Assembly (NCBI RefSeq): GCF_018729455.1
Contig: NZ_JAHHZF010000016.1
Coordinates: 1 to 64,000, forward strand
Direction: 5' to 3'
DNA length: 64,000 nt
From: Prosthecodimorpha staleyi
GTDB taxonomy: Bacteria > Pseudomonadota > Alphaproteobacteria > Rhizobiales > Ancalomicrobiaceae
Under the pieces are notes generated by a model, which saw only the letters and a program-made list of their open reading frames with translations, was not told the origin of the DNA and made no database searches. Position 1 is the first letter of the stretch. Each line of letters opens with the position of its first letter. A program made the translations under genes and the position numbers. Of this stretch, positions 1 to 8,870 are shown in pieces.

Positions 1-390
1 GGGATGCCGCCGGAGAGCCCCCGATCTCCGAACGGATCCCCGGCCGGAGCGCCAGCGGAGAGCCGGGGCCTACTCTCCTCGCAACCTGCCGCGAGGCCCT
101 GTTTTCTCGCGTGATCTTGACGCGGCCGTGAGGCGAGTAGGTCCCGGATCGGCGGCCCGGCGGGCCTTGTCCGGGATTGCGGTTGGGGGGTGGAAAGGGG
201 CGGGGGATGCCGCCGGAGAGCCCCCGATCTCCGAACGGATCCCCGGCCGGAGCGCCAGCGGAGAGCCGGGGCCTACTCTCATGGCTACTTACCGCAGTGC
301 CCCAAATTCACGCGTGATCTTGATGCCGTTGCGACGCGAGTAGGTCCCGGATCGGCGGCCCTTCGGGCCTTGTCCGGGATTGCGGTTTCG
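1..390. repeat. 203-bp tandem repeat, about 1.9 copies, mosaic of conserved and variable blocks
   Basis: The first 190 bases recur at an offset of exactly 203. Bases 1-77 match 204-280 without a mismatch, 108-120 matches 311-323, 133-158 matches 336-361, and 162-185 matches 365-388. Between these blocks, 78-107 versus 281-310 matches at only 17 of 30 positions and 121-132 versus 324-335 at 6 of 12, with no length change. Each copy contains a 13-bp arm (63-75, 266-278) that pairs with 135-147 and 338-350 through 12 Watson-Crick pairs and one G-U pair. A second short hairpin has arms GGCCC and GGGCC, and its three-base loop differs between copies while the arms do not. No protein-like reading frame is convincing. 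The array probably continues to the left of the window. Confidence 0.85.
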
Positions 391-431
391 AGTGGGGGAT
401 GGCGGCGGATCGCCCTCAACCTCCGCCTCCG

Positions 432-1550
432 TCAGCCCAGGCTCTTGCCGTGGGTTTCGAGGCTGGCGGCAAGGGGGGTGGTGCCGGCGCCGGGCTGTTC
501 GGGGCGGACATAGCGGCCGTCGACCACCCGGATCGGCTCGGCGAAATGGTCCTTGATCCAGGGGATGTATTCCAGGATCGAGGAGGCCGGGTGCCAGAAG
601 CTCAGATGGACATGGACCTGACTCATCTCGCCGGCATGCGGGGCGACCGGCAGCCGGTGCGCGAGAGCGAGGTCGGCGACCTCGATATATTCCGTGATGC
701 CGCCGAGCCGGGTCACGTCGGGCTGGACGAAATGCACCGCCCCGGCATCGAGGAAGCTGCGGAAGGCGTCGAGCGTGTAGAGCTGTTCGCCGAGGGCGAC
801 GGGGATGCGGCTGGAACGGGCGAGCGCGGCATGCGAGGCCACGTCGTCGTACCAGAGTGGTTCCTCGAACCATAGGATGTCGAGCGGTTCGGCGGCGCGG
901 GCGAAGCGCAGCGCGGTCGGCAGGTCCCACTTGCCGTTGCCGTCGATGGCCATGGTCACGTCGGGGCCGATGGCGCGGCGCACGGCCTCCAGCCGGCGCA
1001 CGTCGCGCATCGGATTGTCGTGGCCGACCTTGACCTTGATGCGCCGGAAGCCCTCCTCCTCGACGGCCTTCCGGCAGAGATCGACCAGGAGATCGTCGCC
1101 GAAGGAGAGCCAGCCGATATCCGTATTGTAGGCGTCGAGATGCTCGCGGGTCGCCCCGCCGAGATGGCGCCAGAGCGGCAGGTCGGCGCGCTTGGCGGCC
1201 AGATCCCAGAGCGCGATGTCGACGGCCGCCACCGCCAGATGGGTGATGCCGGCGCGACCGACCCATTGGGTCGCCGGATTGCGGGCGAGCTTCTTCCAGA
1301 GCCGGCGATGGTCGCGCGCATCCTCGCCGAGCAGCAGCGGGGCGTAGCAGTCGCGGATGCAGGCGGTGATCAGGCGGTCGGAGGCAAGATGGGCGTGGGT
1401 GCCGGTGAAGCCCCAGCCCTCCAGGCCGTCCTCGGTGCGGATGCGCGTCCCGACCACGCCCCAATGGGTGATCGAATGGGTCGAGTCCGCGATCGACGAC
1501 GCCGTCAGCGGCAGGTGCATGATGAAGGGATCGACGGCGGTGATCTTCAT
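432..1550 (-). CDS. Enolase-superfamily protein, mandelate racemase/acid-sugar dehydratase type
   Basis: This 372-residue protein has the two-domain layout of mandelate racemase/muconate-lactonising enzymes. The barrel carries K172-x-K174, metal ligands D203, E229 or E230 and E255, and the second acid-base pair D278/H305 (in VAPHAGE). Family members with this set usually dehydrate sugar acids after abstracting an alpha proton with Mg2+ bound; the actual substrate cannot be read from the sequence. The start at 1550 gives the typical MKITAVD opening; an in-frame upstream ATG exists but adds only 12 unconserved residues. It is divergent from a GntR regulator, the usual arrangement for sugar-acid catabolic genes controlled by an FCD-type repressor. 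Confidence 0.85.
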   Translation of the reverse strand: MKITAVDPFIMHLPLTASSIADSTHSITHWGVVGTRIRTEDGLEGWGFTGTHAHLASDRLITACIRDCYAPLLLGEDARDHRRLWKKLARNPATQWVGRAGITHLAVAAVDIALWDLAAKRADLPLWRHLGGATREHLDAYNTDIGWLSFGDDLLVDLCRKAVEEEGFRRIKVKVGHDNPMRDVRRLEAVRRAIGPDVTMAIDGNGKWDLPTALRFARAAEPLDILWFEEPLWYDDVASHAALARSSRIPVALGEQLYTLDAFRSFLDAGAVHFVQPDVTRLGGITEYIEVADLALAHRLPVAPHAGEMSQVHVHLSFWHPASSILEYIPWIKDHFAEPIRVVDGRYVRPEQPGAGTTPLAASLETHGKSLG

Positions 1551-1603
1551 GGCGGGGACGCGCTCCATTCTTCCGGAGAGAAACATCGGCCGCAGGGCTT
1601 GGC

Positions 1604-1628
1604 AATAAAAAATTTTCTGTTTTTTATT
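1604..1628. promoter_or_regulatory. AT-rich inverted repeat in divergent promoter, candidate GntR operator
   Basis: A perfect 9-bp inverted repeat (AATAAAAAA / TTTTTTATT) with a 7-base spacer lies in the 104-bp gap between the enolase-family gene and the GntR gene. The gap is far more AT-rich than its surroundings, so it probably holds both promoters. GntR/FCD proteins commonly bind such palindromes in the divergent promoter they control. The assignment to this regulator is inference. Confidence 0.4.
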
Positions 1629-1654
1629 TTAATAGGCAAAACGAGGAGACCGCC

Positions 1655-2335
1655 GTGAGCCTGAGCAGAGCCACCCTTGCAGATCGGGCCTATGCGGAAC
1701 TGCGCGACCGGATCCTGTCCGGCCGCCTCGGCGGCGGACGCCGACTGCTGCCGGAGGAACTGGCGGGCGACCTGGACATCAGCCCGACGCCGATCAAGGA
1801 GGCGCTGATCCGGCTGGAGGCCGATGGGCTGGTCGAAAGCCCCTTGCGCAAGGGCGCTTTCGTGCGCCGTTTCACGGCGCGGGTGGTCGAGGAACTGTGC
1901 GAGGCGCGCATGATGATCGAGCCGCCCTCGCTGCTGAACGCCTTCGTGTCGGGCGGCATCACGGCCGAACTGGTCGCCAGCCTGCGGCGCAATCTCGCTC
2001 TCCATGCGCGCCACGCGGAGGGGGGCACGCTGGACGACCTGCAGATGGCGCTGGCACTCGACCGCGAATTCCACGAGATGATCGTCGCGGCGGCCGACAA
2101 CGAGACCGTCAGCGCCTGGCACGCGAAGCTGCTCTGTCAGACCCATACGGTGCTGGTCTGCCGGAACGATTCCTATGGAAGCGCGATCGGGGAACATGCG
2201 GCCATCGTGGACGCAATTGCCGAGGGCCGCCCCCAGGAGGCTGCCGAGGCCTTGCACCGGCATCTGCACGAGGCGATGGCCAACATGCTGCGCGCGGTCC
2301 GCCTCTACGAGGACCGCTCGACAAGCCGCGGGTGA
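1655..2335 (+). CDS. GntR-family transcriptional regulator, FadR/FCD subfamily
   Basis: The protein has 226 residues. Residues 1-70 form a winged helix (LADRAYAELRDRILSGRL, then SPTPIKEALIRLEADGLV). Residues 85-215 match an FCD ligand-binding domain with the metal-site pattern DREFH, EHAAI and LHRHLHEA. It starts at GTG with a GAGGAG ribosome site 6 bases upstream. FCD regulators bind small carboxylates and usually repress neighbouring catabolic genes. Here the divergent enolase-family gene and perhaps the downstream peptidase are the likely targets. Confidence 0.9.
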   Translation: MSLSRATLADRAYAELRDRILSGRLGGGRRLLPEELAGDLDISPTPIKEALIRLEADGLVESPLRKGAFVRRFTARVVEELCEARMMIEPPSLLNAFVSGGITAELVASLRRNLALHARHAEGGTLDDLQMALALDREFHEMIVAAADNETVSAWHAKLLCQTHTVLVCRNDSYGSAIGEHAAIVDAIAEGRPQEAAEALHRHLHEAMANMLRAVRLYEDRSTSRG

Positions 2336-2441
2336 AACGAGCGGGCGCGCCCGCGCAGGTGGGACGAGCCGTATCCGGCATTCCCAAGCATGTATCCGGG
2401 GCTTTAGGGTCGAGGCCGTCCGAAACCATCGTGGGGCCGCC

Positions 2442-4232
2442 ATGCCGCTTCCCTTCCGGCAGACCTTCGCCCGCACGCTCGATATCCTCGTCGCCGCGAC
2501 CCGGCCGGGCGAGACGGTCGAGGCCTGGACCTTCGACGACGCGGCAGCGCGGCGGGCGGCGGAACGGCGGGTCGCCGCAGCCGGCGGCCATGCCACATTC
2601 CGCAGCGCCTACAAGCCGCTCGTCACCTTCTTTCGCGAAGAACTCGAACTCACCGATTGCCGGAGCGTGACCGTGCGCTATCCGGTCCACCCGGCCGCGC
2701 CCGCGACCCGCTTCCGGCTCGAGGCCTATCCGCTCGCCGCGCTGCTGGCGCCGGTCCCCCTGTACCTGGAGCCGCTGCCCGCCGGCGAGGACCTGCACTA
2801 CCGGGTCGAGATCGAGCGGGCTGCCGGCATCGAGCATCATCGCGTGTTCGCCCCCAACCATCTCCGGACCGATCATCTCGGCGCCGAATGCCTGACGCCG
2901 ACCGGCTGGGCGCGGCGGATACGGGCAGCGGAGGGGGCCCTGGATGGGAATGGCGCGGGCCTCGCGGACGGGCAGGACGCACGGCTCGAGACCGACTACG
3001 AGGCCCTGTTCGGGGCGGCGCTGGCGGCCGTCGCCGACCATCCCTGGCCGGAGACCGAGCCCCATTACGAGGAACTGCTCCTGCGCGTCCGCATCCCTGC
3101 CGCCGACGAACCGCTCGGCGTCGGCCACGAGACCCTGAGCCTCGCCGAGGCGATGCACGAGGAGCTCTATTTCTCGATCCTGGAAGGGTTCGGCGCCCGC
3201 TCCGGACGCCCGCCCGGCGACCGGCGGCTGCGCCCGGGCCAGATCGTGCCGGAGGTCGCGGTCGGCGCCGGCCCGCCGGAGATCGAGATCGCACTCCGGC
3301 CCTTCGCCGTCGACGAAGCCGAGGCGCCGGGCCGTTTCGACGAGGCCGACGACGGCCCGCCGTCGCCCGTGACCATCGCCGCCGAACTCGACCGGCTCGG
3401 CGGTGTCGCCTTCCAGGTCCGCAGTCGCGCGGGGCGCCCGGTCTGGGCGCGCCATTTCGCCGGGTCGGATGCGGCCGTGATGATCTCCGCCGCCCAGCAT
3501 GCCAACGAGACCACCGGCATCGCCGGCGCGCTCGCCGCGGCGGGCGCGATGGAGCCTTGGCCGGGCCGGCATTTCACGCTCTGCCCTTTGGAGAATCCCG
3601 ACGGCCACGCGCTGCACCGGCGCCTCTGCGGCGAGCATCCCGCCCACATGCACCATGCCGCCCGCTACACCGCACTCGGCGACGATCTCGAATATCGCGA
3701 GGCCGGGCCGGACGGCACCGGTCTCTACGAGAAGGCGATCCGCCACGAGGCGGTCCGGCGTTCCGGCGCGCGGCTGCACGTCAATCTGCACGGCTACCCG
3801 GCGCATGAATGGACCCGGCCGCTGACCGGCTACATTCCGCGCAACTTCGCGCTCTGGACCATCCCGAAGGGCTTTTTCCTGATCCTGCGCCATCACGCCG
3901 GATGGGCGGCGGCGGCCGAGGCGCTGCTCGACCGGGTCACGCGGGACCTTGCCGAGTTCGACGGACTCGTCGCCTGGATTGAGGCGCAGCGGCGGCAGTT
4001 TGAGACCTATGCTGGCGCCGTCGAGGTCCGGATGGTCAACGGCCTGCCGTGCCACGTCTCCGCCGACGATCGCGGCGTGGTGCCGGTGACGTTGATCACC
4101 GAGTATCCCGACGAGACCATCCGTGGCGATGCCTATCGCCGCGGCGTCGCGGTGCAGAAGGCGACGGTGCTGGCCGCCTACCGGGCCTGGCAGGCGGTCG
4201 CCCGTGCCGGTCTGGCGCCCGGGGGCGGTTAG
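2442..4232 (+). CDS. M14-like zinc carboxypeptidase family protein with large N-terminal extension
   Basis: The 596-residue protein carries an M14-type site in its C-terminal half: H353-A-N-E356 (HxxE), H450 in a VNLHGYPAHEW segment, and E554 in LITEYPDE, matching two zinc ligands, the third ligand and the catalytic glutamate. Residues 1-330 do not resemble the peptidase domain and have no visible signal peptide, so the protein is probably cytoplasmic. The substrate could be a peptide or an amide-linked small molecule. ATG 2442 is chosen because the frame upstream overlaps the GntR gene. It lies 106 bp after that gene on the same strand. Confidence 0.7.
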   Translation: MPLPFRQTFARTLDILVAATRPGETVEAWTFDDAAARRAAERRVAAAGGHATFRSAYKPLVTFFREELELTDCRSVTVRYPVHPAAPATRFRLEAYPLAALLAPVPLYLEPLPAGEDLHYRVEIERAAGIEHHRVFAPNHLRTDHLGAECLTPTGWARRIRAAEGALDGNGAGLADGQDARLETDYEALFGAALAAVADHPWPETEPHYEELLLRVRIPAADEPLGVGHETLSLAEAMHEELYFSILEGFGARSGRPPGDRRLRPGQIVPEVAVGAGPPEIEIALRPFAVDEAEAPGRFDEADDGPPSPVTIAAELDRLGGVAFQVRSRAGRPVWARHFAGSDAAVMISAAQHANETTGIAGALAAAGAMEPWPGRHFTLCPLENPDGHALHRRLCGEHPAHMHHAARYTALGDDLEYREAGPDGTGLYEKAIRHEAVRRSGARLHVNLHGYPAHEWTRPLTGYIPRNFALWTIPKGFFLILRHHAGWAAAAEALLDRVTRDLAEFDGLVAWIEAQRRQFETYAGAVEVRMVNGLPCHVSADDRGVVPVTLITEYPDETIRGDAYRRGVAVQKATVLAAYRAWQAVARAGLAPGGG

Positions 4233-4258
4233 CTCCCGGGGTCGGATGACGCAAGGGC

Positions 4259-5440
4259 TCAGAGCCGCTCGATCGCCAGTGCGATGCCCTGGCCGCCGCC
4301 GATGCACATGGTGATCAGTGCCCGCCGGCCGCCGGTGCGCTTTAGATGCGAGATGGCCTTCACGGTCAGGATGGCGCCGGTGGCGCCGACCGGGTGACCG
4401 AGCGCGATGGCGCCGCCGTCCGGGTTGGTCTTGGCGGGATCGAAGCCGAGATCGCGGGCGACGGCCAGCGCCTGCGCGGCAAAGGCCTCGTTCGATTCGA
4501 CCAGATCGAAATCCTCGATGGTGAGGCCGGTCCGCGCGAGCAGGCTGCGCACCGCCGGCACCGGGCCGATGCCCATCAGGCCCGGTTCGACGCCGGCATG
4601 GGCGTAGCCGATGATGCGGGCCAGTGGGGTCAGCCCAGCGGCGGCCGCGCGGCGCTCGGAGGTCAGCACGACGGCCGCCGCGCCGTCATTGATGCCGGAG
4701 GCGTTGCCGGCCGTGACCGTGCCACCCTTCCGGAAGACGGTCGGCAGCTTGGCGAGGCTTTCGACGGTCGTGTCGGGCTTTGGATATTCGTCGACCGCAA
4801 ACGAGACCGTGGTGCGGCCCTTCTGCACCTCGACGGCGAGGATCTGGTCGGCGAAGCGGCCGTCGGCGAGCGAGGCCGTCGCGCGGCGCTGGCTTTCGGC
4901 GGCGAAGGCGTCCTGCTCGGCGCGCGAGATGCCCCATTTCTCGGCGACGTTTTCGGCCGTGATGCCCATGATGCCGCTGCCGAACGGGTCGGTCAGGACG
5001 CCGGTCAGGCCGTCGGCGAGCGTGGTGTCGCCGAGCCGCTGGCCGAAGCGGCCGGAATTCAGATAGTGCGGCGCCCGGCTCATCACCTCCGCACCGCCCG
5101 CCACCGCGACCTCGACATCGCCGAGCATGATCGACTGTGCGGCGGAGACGATCGCCTGCACGCCGCTGCCGCAGAGCCGGTTCAGCGTCATGGCCGGGGT
5201 GGATTTGGGGATGCCGGCGTCGATGCCCGCGACCCGGGCCAGATAGGCGTCCTGCGGGCCGGTCGGGATGACGTTGCCGAACACGACATGGCCGACCTGT
5301 TCGGCCTCGACCGTCGCGCGCCTCAGCGCTTCCGCCGCCACCTTGGCGCCGAGCCCGGCCGGCGTCTCGCCCGAGAGGCTGCCGCCGAAACTGCCGATCG
5401 CGGTCCGCGCCGCGCCGACGATCACCACCTGTTCGGTCAT
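4259..5440 (-). CDS. Acetyl-CoA acyltransferase (thiolase)
   Basis: At 393 residues the length is standard for thiolase II. The nucleophile is C90 (LNRLCGSG), H349 lies in GGAIALGHPVGATG, and C379 in MCIGGGQG. The enzyme cleaves a 3-oxoacyl-CoA to acetyl-CoA and a shortened acyl-CoA, or runs the reverse condensation. It is the last gene of the eight-gene minus-strand operon that starts at 13005. In an atu-type pathway it would cleave the 3-oxoacyl-CoA produced after loss of the carboxylated methyl branch. The start MTEQVVIVGA is the family's usual N-terminus. Confidence 0.95.
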   Translation of the reverse strand: MTEQVVIVGAARTAIGSFGGSLSGETPAGLGAKVAAEALRRATVEAEQVGHVVFGNVIPTGPQDAYLARVAGIDAGIPKSTPAMTLNRLCGSGVQAIVSAAQSIMLGDVEVAVAGGAEVMSRAPHYLNSGRFGQRLGDTTLADGLTGVLTDPFGSGIMGITAENVAEKWGISRAEQDAFAAESQRRATASLADGRFADQILAVEVQKGRTTVSFAVDEYPKPDTTVESLAKLPTVFRKGGTVTAGNASGINDGAAAVVLTSERRAAAAGLTPLARIIGYAHAGVEPGLMGIGPVPAVRSLLARTGLTIEDFDLVESNEAFAAQALAVARDLGFDPAKTNPDGGAIALGHPVGATGAILTVKAISHLKRTGGRRALITMCIGGGQGIALAIERL

Positions 5441-5480
5441 TCCGCCCCTCCTACTTCTTTCGTTCTGTGTCGTTTGCGGC

Positions 5481-6122
5481 TCAGGTCCGCTCGGCGATCG
5501 AGGCGGCGACGAGGCGCGGATAGTGGGACCGCATCTCGGCCGCAAAGGTCTCGATCGGCATGTCGTCGTAGCTGCCGCGGTCGAGCACATAGTCCATGTG
5601 CCGGCGGCCGTCGGGGTCGAATTCGTGGAAGATCGAGTCGCTGCGGCCGTCGAAATCGAGCGGCTTGACGTTGAACTTCCGGCAGAAGGCCAGGTCGAAG
5701 GCCGGCGTCGCCTTGACCCATTGGCCGTCCAGGTGAAGCACCGTGTAGGCGTGCCAGTAGAAGACGTCGGTGCCGATCAATTCGAGCATGCGCGGCGTCG
5801 AGAGATGGTTGCGCACGTCCGCAAAGCCGATCCGGGCCGGGATGCCCGCCGCTCGCGCCGCCGCGGCCAGCGCGATCGCCTTGGGCACGCAGAAGGCCGC
5901 CGGTGCTGCCAGCACGTTGGAGGCGACGAAAAGATGCGGCTCGATGCCGAAATGGCGCATGTCGTAGGGGATGGCATCGCGCATGGCGTAGTAGAGGCGG
6001 ATTGCCCGTTCGCGGTCGCTGCCCGTGCCGGCATGCCGGGTCACGAAATCCCGCACCGGTTCGGACTGCGAATCGATGAAGGCCGTCGGCTGCAGTGCCG
6101 CGTTCCCGTCAGCCTCGCTCAT
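5481..6122 (-). CDS. Transglutaminase-like cysteine hydrolase family protein
   Basis: The protein has 213 residues with a transglutaminase-core triad: C78 in FCVPKAIALAAAARAAGIPA, H124 in YWHAY, and D143 in the TPAFD segment. No signal peptide is seen. Such proteins in catabolic operons are mostly uncharacterised and may hydrolyse an amide or thioester. ATG 6122 is preferred over ATG 6131 because an AGGGAG site lies 9 bases before it but touches the upstream ATG. The gene sits between the DsbA-fold isomerase and the thiolase in the same operon, so it presumably acts on a pathway intermediate. The reaction is unknown. Confidence 0.8.
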   Translation of the reverse strand: MSEADGNAALQPTAFIDSQSEPVRDFVTRHAGTGSDRERAIRLYYAMRDAIPYDMRHFGIEPHLFVASNVLAAPAAFCVPKAIALAAAARAAGIPARIGFADVRNHLSTPRMLELIGTDVFYWHAYTVLHLDGQWVKATPAFDLAFCRKFNVKPLDFDGRSDSIFHEFDPDGRRHMDYVLDRGSYDDMPIETFAAEMRSHYPRLVAASIAERT

Positions 6123-6135
6123 GGCGCCCATCTCC

Positions 6136-6747
6136 CTATGCCGTTGCGTCTCGGCGCTCGCCGAGCCGCCAGGCGATCTGCGGCAGGCGGTCCGCTCCGA
6201 AGAAGCCCTCGCCGTCGACGACCGCGTAGGGCGAGCCGATCACGCCGATGCCGGCCGCCTCCTCGATCGCCGCCGCCAGCCGGCCGCGGCCGTCTGCCCC
6301 GTCGATCATCGCCTGAACCGCCTCCGGGCCGAAGGCTAGCACGCTCGGCAGGTCGGCCAGCACTGCCCGATCGGCTATGTCGCGGCCCTCGACGAAGAAG
6401 GCGCGGAAGATGTCGCGGGCGAGCGGCAGCGCCAGGTCGGGACGCTCCGCGGTCGCAGCGTGATGCAGCCGGGCGGCGAGATGGGCCGAGATCTGCAACG
6501 GATCCGGCATCCGGTACGGCACGCCATAAAAGGCGGCCGAGCGCGCCACATCCAGGTCGAAATAGGCGCGCCGGGCCGGCTTTTCGAGCGGATTGCCGAC
6601 GCCCTGGCCCTTGAACACCGCCCAGAGCAGGATCGGGCGCAGTTCCAGCGCCCGGCCGTGGCGTGCGGCCAGTTCGGCCAACGGGTCGAGGGCGAAATAG
6701 GCGTAGGGCGAGGCGAAGTCGAAGTAGAGGCGGATCGGTTCGGGCAT
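6136..6747 (-). CDS. DsbA-fold 2-hydroxychromene-2-carboxylate isomerase-like protein
   Basis: The 203-residue protein belongs to the GST-kappa/2-hydroxychromene-2-carboxylate isomerase group: it opens LYFDFASPYAYFALDPL, with S13 where thioredoxin-fold oxidoreductases have the active cysteine, and later has the cis-proline-type segment GVIGSPYAVVDGE. Characterised members isomerise ring-opened naphthalene intermediates with glutathione. No aromatic-ring genes are nearby, so the substrate here is probably different. Start ATG 6747 lies two bases past the stop of the upstream carboxyltransferase gene, which suggests translational coupling. Confidence 0.8.
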   Translation of the reverse strand: MPEPIRLYFDFASPYAYFALDPLAELAARHGRALELRPILLWAVFKGQGVGNPLEKPARRAYFDLDVARSAAFYGVPYRMPDPLQISAHLAARLHHAATAERPDLALPLARDIFRAFFVEGRDIADRAVLADLPSVLAFGPEAVQAMIDGADGRGRLAAAIEEAAGIGVIGSPYAVVDGEGFFGADRLPQIAWRLGERRDATA

Positions 6748-6749
6748 GG

Positions 6750-8357
6750 TCAGAACCTGAAGACGCCGTAGCCCGGAGGTCCGAGCGGGGCATTGAGGGA
6801 GGCCGAGAGGGCAATGGCGAGGGCGTTGCGGGTGTCGACCGGATCGATGATGCCGTCGTCCCACAGTTCCGAGGTCGAGTAGTAGGCCGACAGCTGTTCC
6901 TGGTAGGCCTTGCGGGTCTCTTCCCAGACCTGATCGACCGCCGCCTGATCGAAGGTTCCGCCGGCCCGCTTCATCTGGTTGGCCTTGACCTCGGCCAGCG
7001 TGTTGGCGGCCTGGTCACCGCCCATGACGCCGATCTGGTGGTTCGGCCAGGCGAACAGGAAGCGGCCGTCGAAGGCGCGCCCGCACATGCCGTAATTGCC
7101 GGCGCCGAAGGAGCCGTTGCACATCACGGTGAATTTCGGCACCCGCGAGCAGCTCTGCGCCATGATCATCTTGGCGCCGTCCTTGGTGATGCCGCGGCGC
7201 TCGTATTCGCGGCCGACCATGTAGCCGGTGATGTTCTGCAGGAAGACCAGCGGGGTGTTGTTCTGGTTGCAGAGCTCGATGAAGTGGGCCCCCTTCAGCG
7301 AGCTGTCGTTGAACAGCACGCCGTTATTGGCCAGGATGCCGACCTTGTAGCCCCAGATGTTGGCATAGCCGCAGATCAGCGTGGTGCCGTAATTGGGCTG
7401 GTATTCGTGGAAGCGGCTGCCGTCGACCATGCGGGCGATGATCTCGCGCATGTCGAAGGCCTTCTTGATGTCGTCGGGCACGATCCCGTAGATGTCCTGC
7501 GGATCATAGAAGGGATCCTCCGGCGCCTCGCGCTGCAAAGGCCAGCGCTCCGACCGGTCCCATTGCGCGACGATCTCGCGACCGATCGCGATGGCGTGCT
7601 CCTCGCTGTCGGCCGGGTAATCGCAGGTGCCCGACACGCTGGTATGCATCTCGGCGCCGCCGAGATCCTCGACCGAGACATCCTCGCCGGTCGCGGCCTT
7701 GACCAGCGGCGGCCCGCCCAGGAACACCGCTCCGGTGCCGCGCACGATAACGCTGTAGTCCGAGAGCCCGGGAATGTAGGCGCCGCCGGCCGTGCAATGG
7801 CCGAACACCAGCGACAGCTGCTTGACCCCCATCTTGGACAGGATCGACTGGTTGCGGAAGATGCGGCCGGCCATGTAGCGGTCGGGGAAGACTTGGCTCT
7901 GCAGCTGCAGGAAGCCGCCGGCGGAATCGCACAGATGCACGACCGGCAGGCGGTTCTCCATGGCGATGTCGAGCGCCCGCACGATTTTCTTGGCGGTCAA
8001 CGGATACCAGGCGCCGCCCTTCACGGTCGGGTCGTCGGCGCGCACGATCACCTCGCGCCCCGACACGATGCCGATGCCGACGATCGAACTCGCCGACGGC
8101 GCCTCGCCGCCATAGGCCATGTTGGCGGCGAGCGAGGACAGTTCCAGGAAGGGTGTGCCGGGATCGAGCAGCTTCTCGATCCGCTGGCGCGGGGTCAGCT
8201 TCTTCTGACGGGCGAGCCGGTCGAGGTCGCGCTGCGGCCGCAGATGGCGGGCGGCCTCCTGCTTCTCGCGGAACTCCGCGACCAGGCGCCGATTGTGCGC
8301 CTCGTTGCGGCGGAACTCGGCCGAGGCGGTGTTGATGGAGGATTCGATCCGTCGCAT
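6750..8357 (-). CDS. Acyl-CoA carboxylase carboxyltransferase (beta) subunit, methylcrotonyl/geranyl-CoA type
   Basis: At 535 residues it matches the length of biotin-dependent acyl-CoA carboxylase beta subunits. Typical oxyanion-hole segments are present: GHCTAGGAYIPGLSD, GGPPLVKAATGE in the N domain, and QNITGYMVGREYE with GSFGAGNYGMCGRAFDGR in the C domain. The enzyme transfers CO2 from carboxybiotin to a 3-methyl-2-enoyl-CoA. With an AtuA-family gene in the operon the substrate is more likely a geranyl-CoA-like acyclic terpenoid (AtuC role) than 3-methylcrotonyl-CoA (LiuB role), but sequence alone does not settle this. It is followed by two accessory genes and a thiolase. Confidence 0.9.
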   Translation of the reverse strand: MRRIESSINTASAEFRRNEAHNRRLVAEFREKQEAARHLRPQRDLDRLARQKKLTPRQRIEKLLDPGTPFLELSSLAANMAYGGEAPSASSIVGIGIVSGREVIVRADDPTVKGGAWYPLTAKKIVRALDIAMENRLPVVHLCDSAGGFLQLQSQVFPDRYMAGRIFRNQSILSKMGVKQLSLVFGHCTAGGAYIPGLSDYSVIVRGTGAVFLGGPPLVKAATGEDVSVEDLGGAEMHTSVSGTCDYPADSEEHAIAIGREIVAQWDRSERWPLQREAPEDPFYDPQDIYGIVPDDIKKAFDMREIIARMVDGSRFHEYQPNYGTTLICGYANIWGYKVGILANNGVLFNDSSLKGAHFIELCNQNNTPLVFLQNITGYMVGREYERRGITKDGAKMIMAQSCSRVPKFTVMCNGSFGAGNYGMCGRAFDGRFLFAWPNHQIGVMGGDQAANTLAEVKANQMKRAGGTFDQAAVDQVWEETRKAYQEQLSAYYSTSELWDDGIIDPVDTRNALAIALSASLNAPLGPPGYGVFRF

Positions 8358-8361
8358 GGGG

Positions 8362-8868
8362 TCAGCGCTCCTCGGTCACCGGCTGCAATCGCGCCAGGAC
8401 CGCATCCTTGTCGAACACGTCGCCCTCGCGCACCGCGACCTCGGCCAGGATGCCGTCGCGCGGGGCGGCCAACGCCATCTGCAGTTTCATGCTCTCGATG
8501 GTGATGATCGCCTCGCCGCGGCGCACCGCATCACCGGCCGCCTTGTGGACGGCGACGACAGCGCCGGGCATCGGCGCGCGCACGCGATCGGACCCGCCGC
8601 CGCTCGCCGCGGCCTCGGCGGCCGGGTCGTAGGGCCGCGCCTCGTAGGTACGCCCGTCCAGGCGGATGTCGACGCCGCCGCCGGCGCCGGGCGCGCGCGT
8701 GAAGGCGACCGGTCGGCCGTCGATGCGCAAGCTCTGCGGTCCGGACCGGCCGTCGCACAGGTCCTCGACCCGGTAGCGGTGGCCGCCGATCTCGACGAGG
8801 AGATGCGGGCGGCGGGCCACGATCGCGATGCCGTGGACCTGGCCGTCGATCATGATCTTGAAGGTCAT
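8362..8868 (-). CDS. Biotin carboxyl carrier protein of acyl-CoA carboxylase
   Basis: This separate 168-residue protein ends in a biotinyl domain (residues about 95-165) with the acceptor K128 in IESMKLQM; the usual motif is AMKM. Residues 1-80 resemble the small BT/linker region that precedes the biotinyl domain in methylcrotonyl- and geranyl-CoA carboxylase alpha subunits. It starts two bases after the stop of the biotin carboxylase gene and ends four bases before the carboxyltransferase gene. In most relatives this domain is fused to the carboxylase, so here the alpha subunit is encoded in two pieces. Confidence 0.9.
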   Translation of the reverse strand: MTFKIMIDGQVHGIAIVARRPHLLVEIGGHRYRVEDLCDGRSGPQSLRIDGRPVAFTRAPGAGGGVDIRLDGRTYEARPYDPAAEAAASGGGSDRVRAPMPGAVVAVHKAAGDAVRRGEAIITIESMKLQMALAAPRDGILAEVAVREGDVFDKDAVLARLQPVTEER

Positions 8869-8870
8869 GG

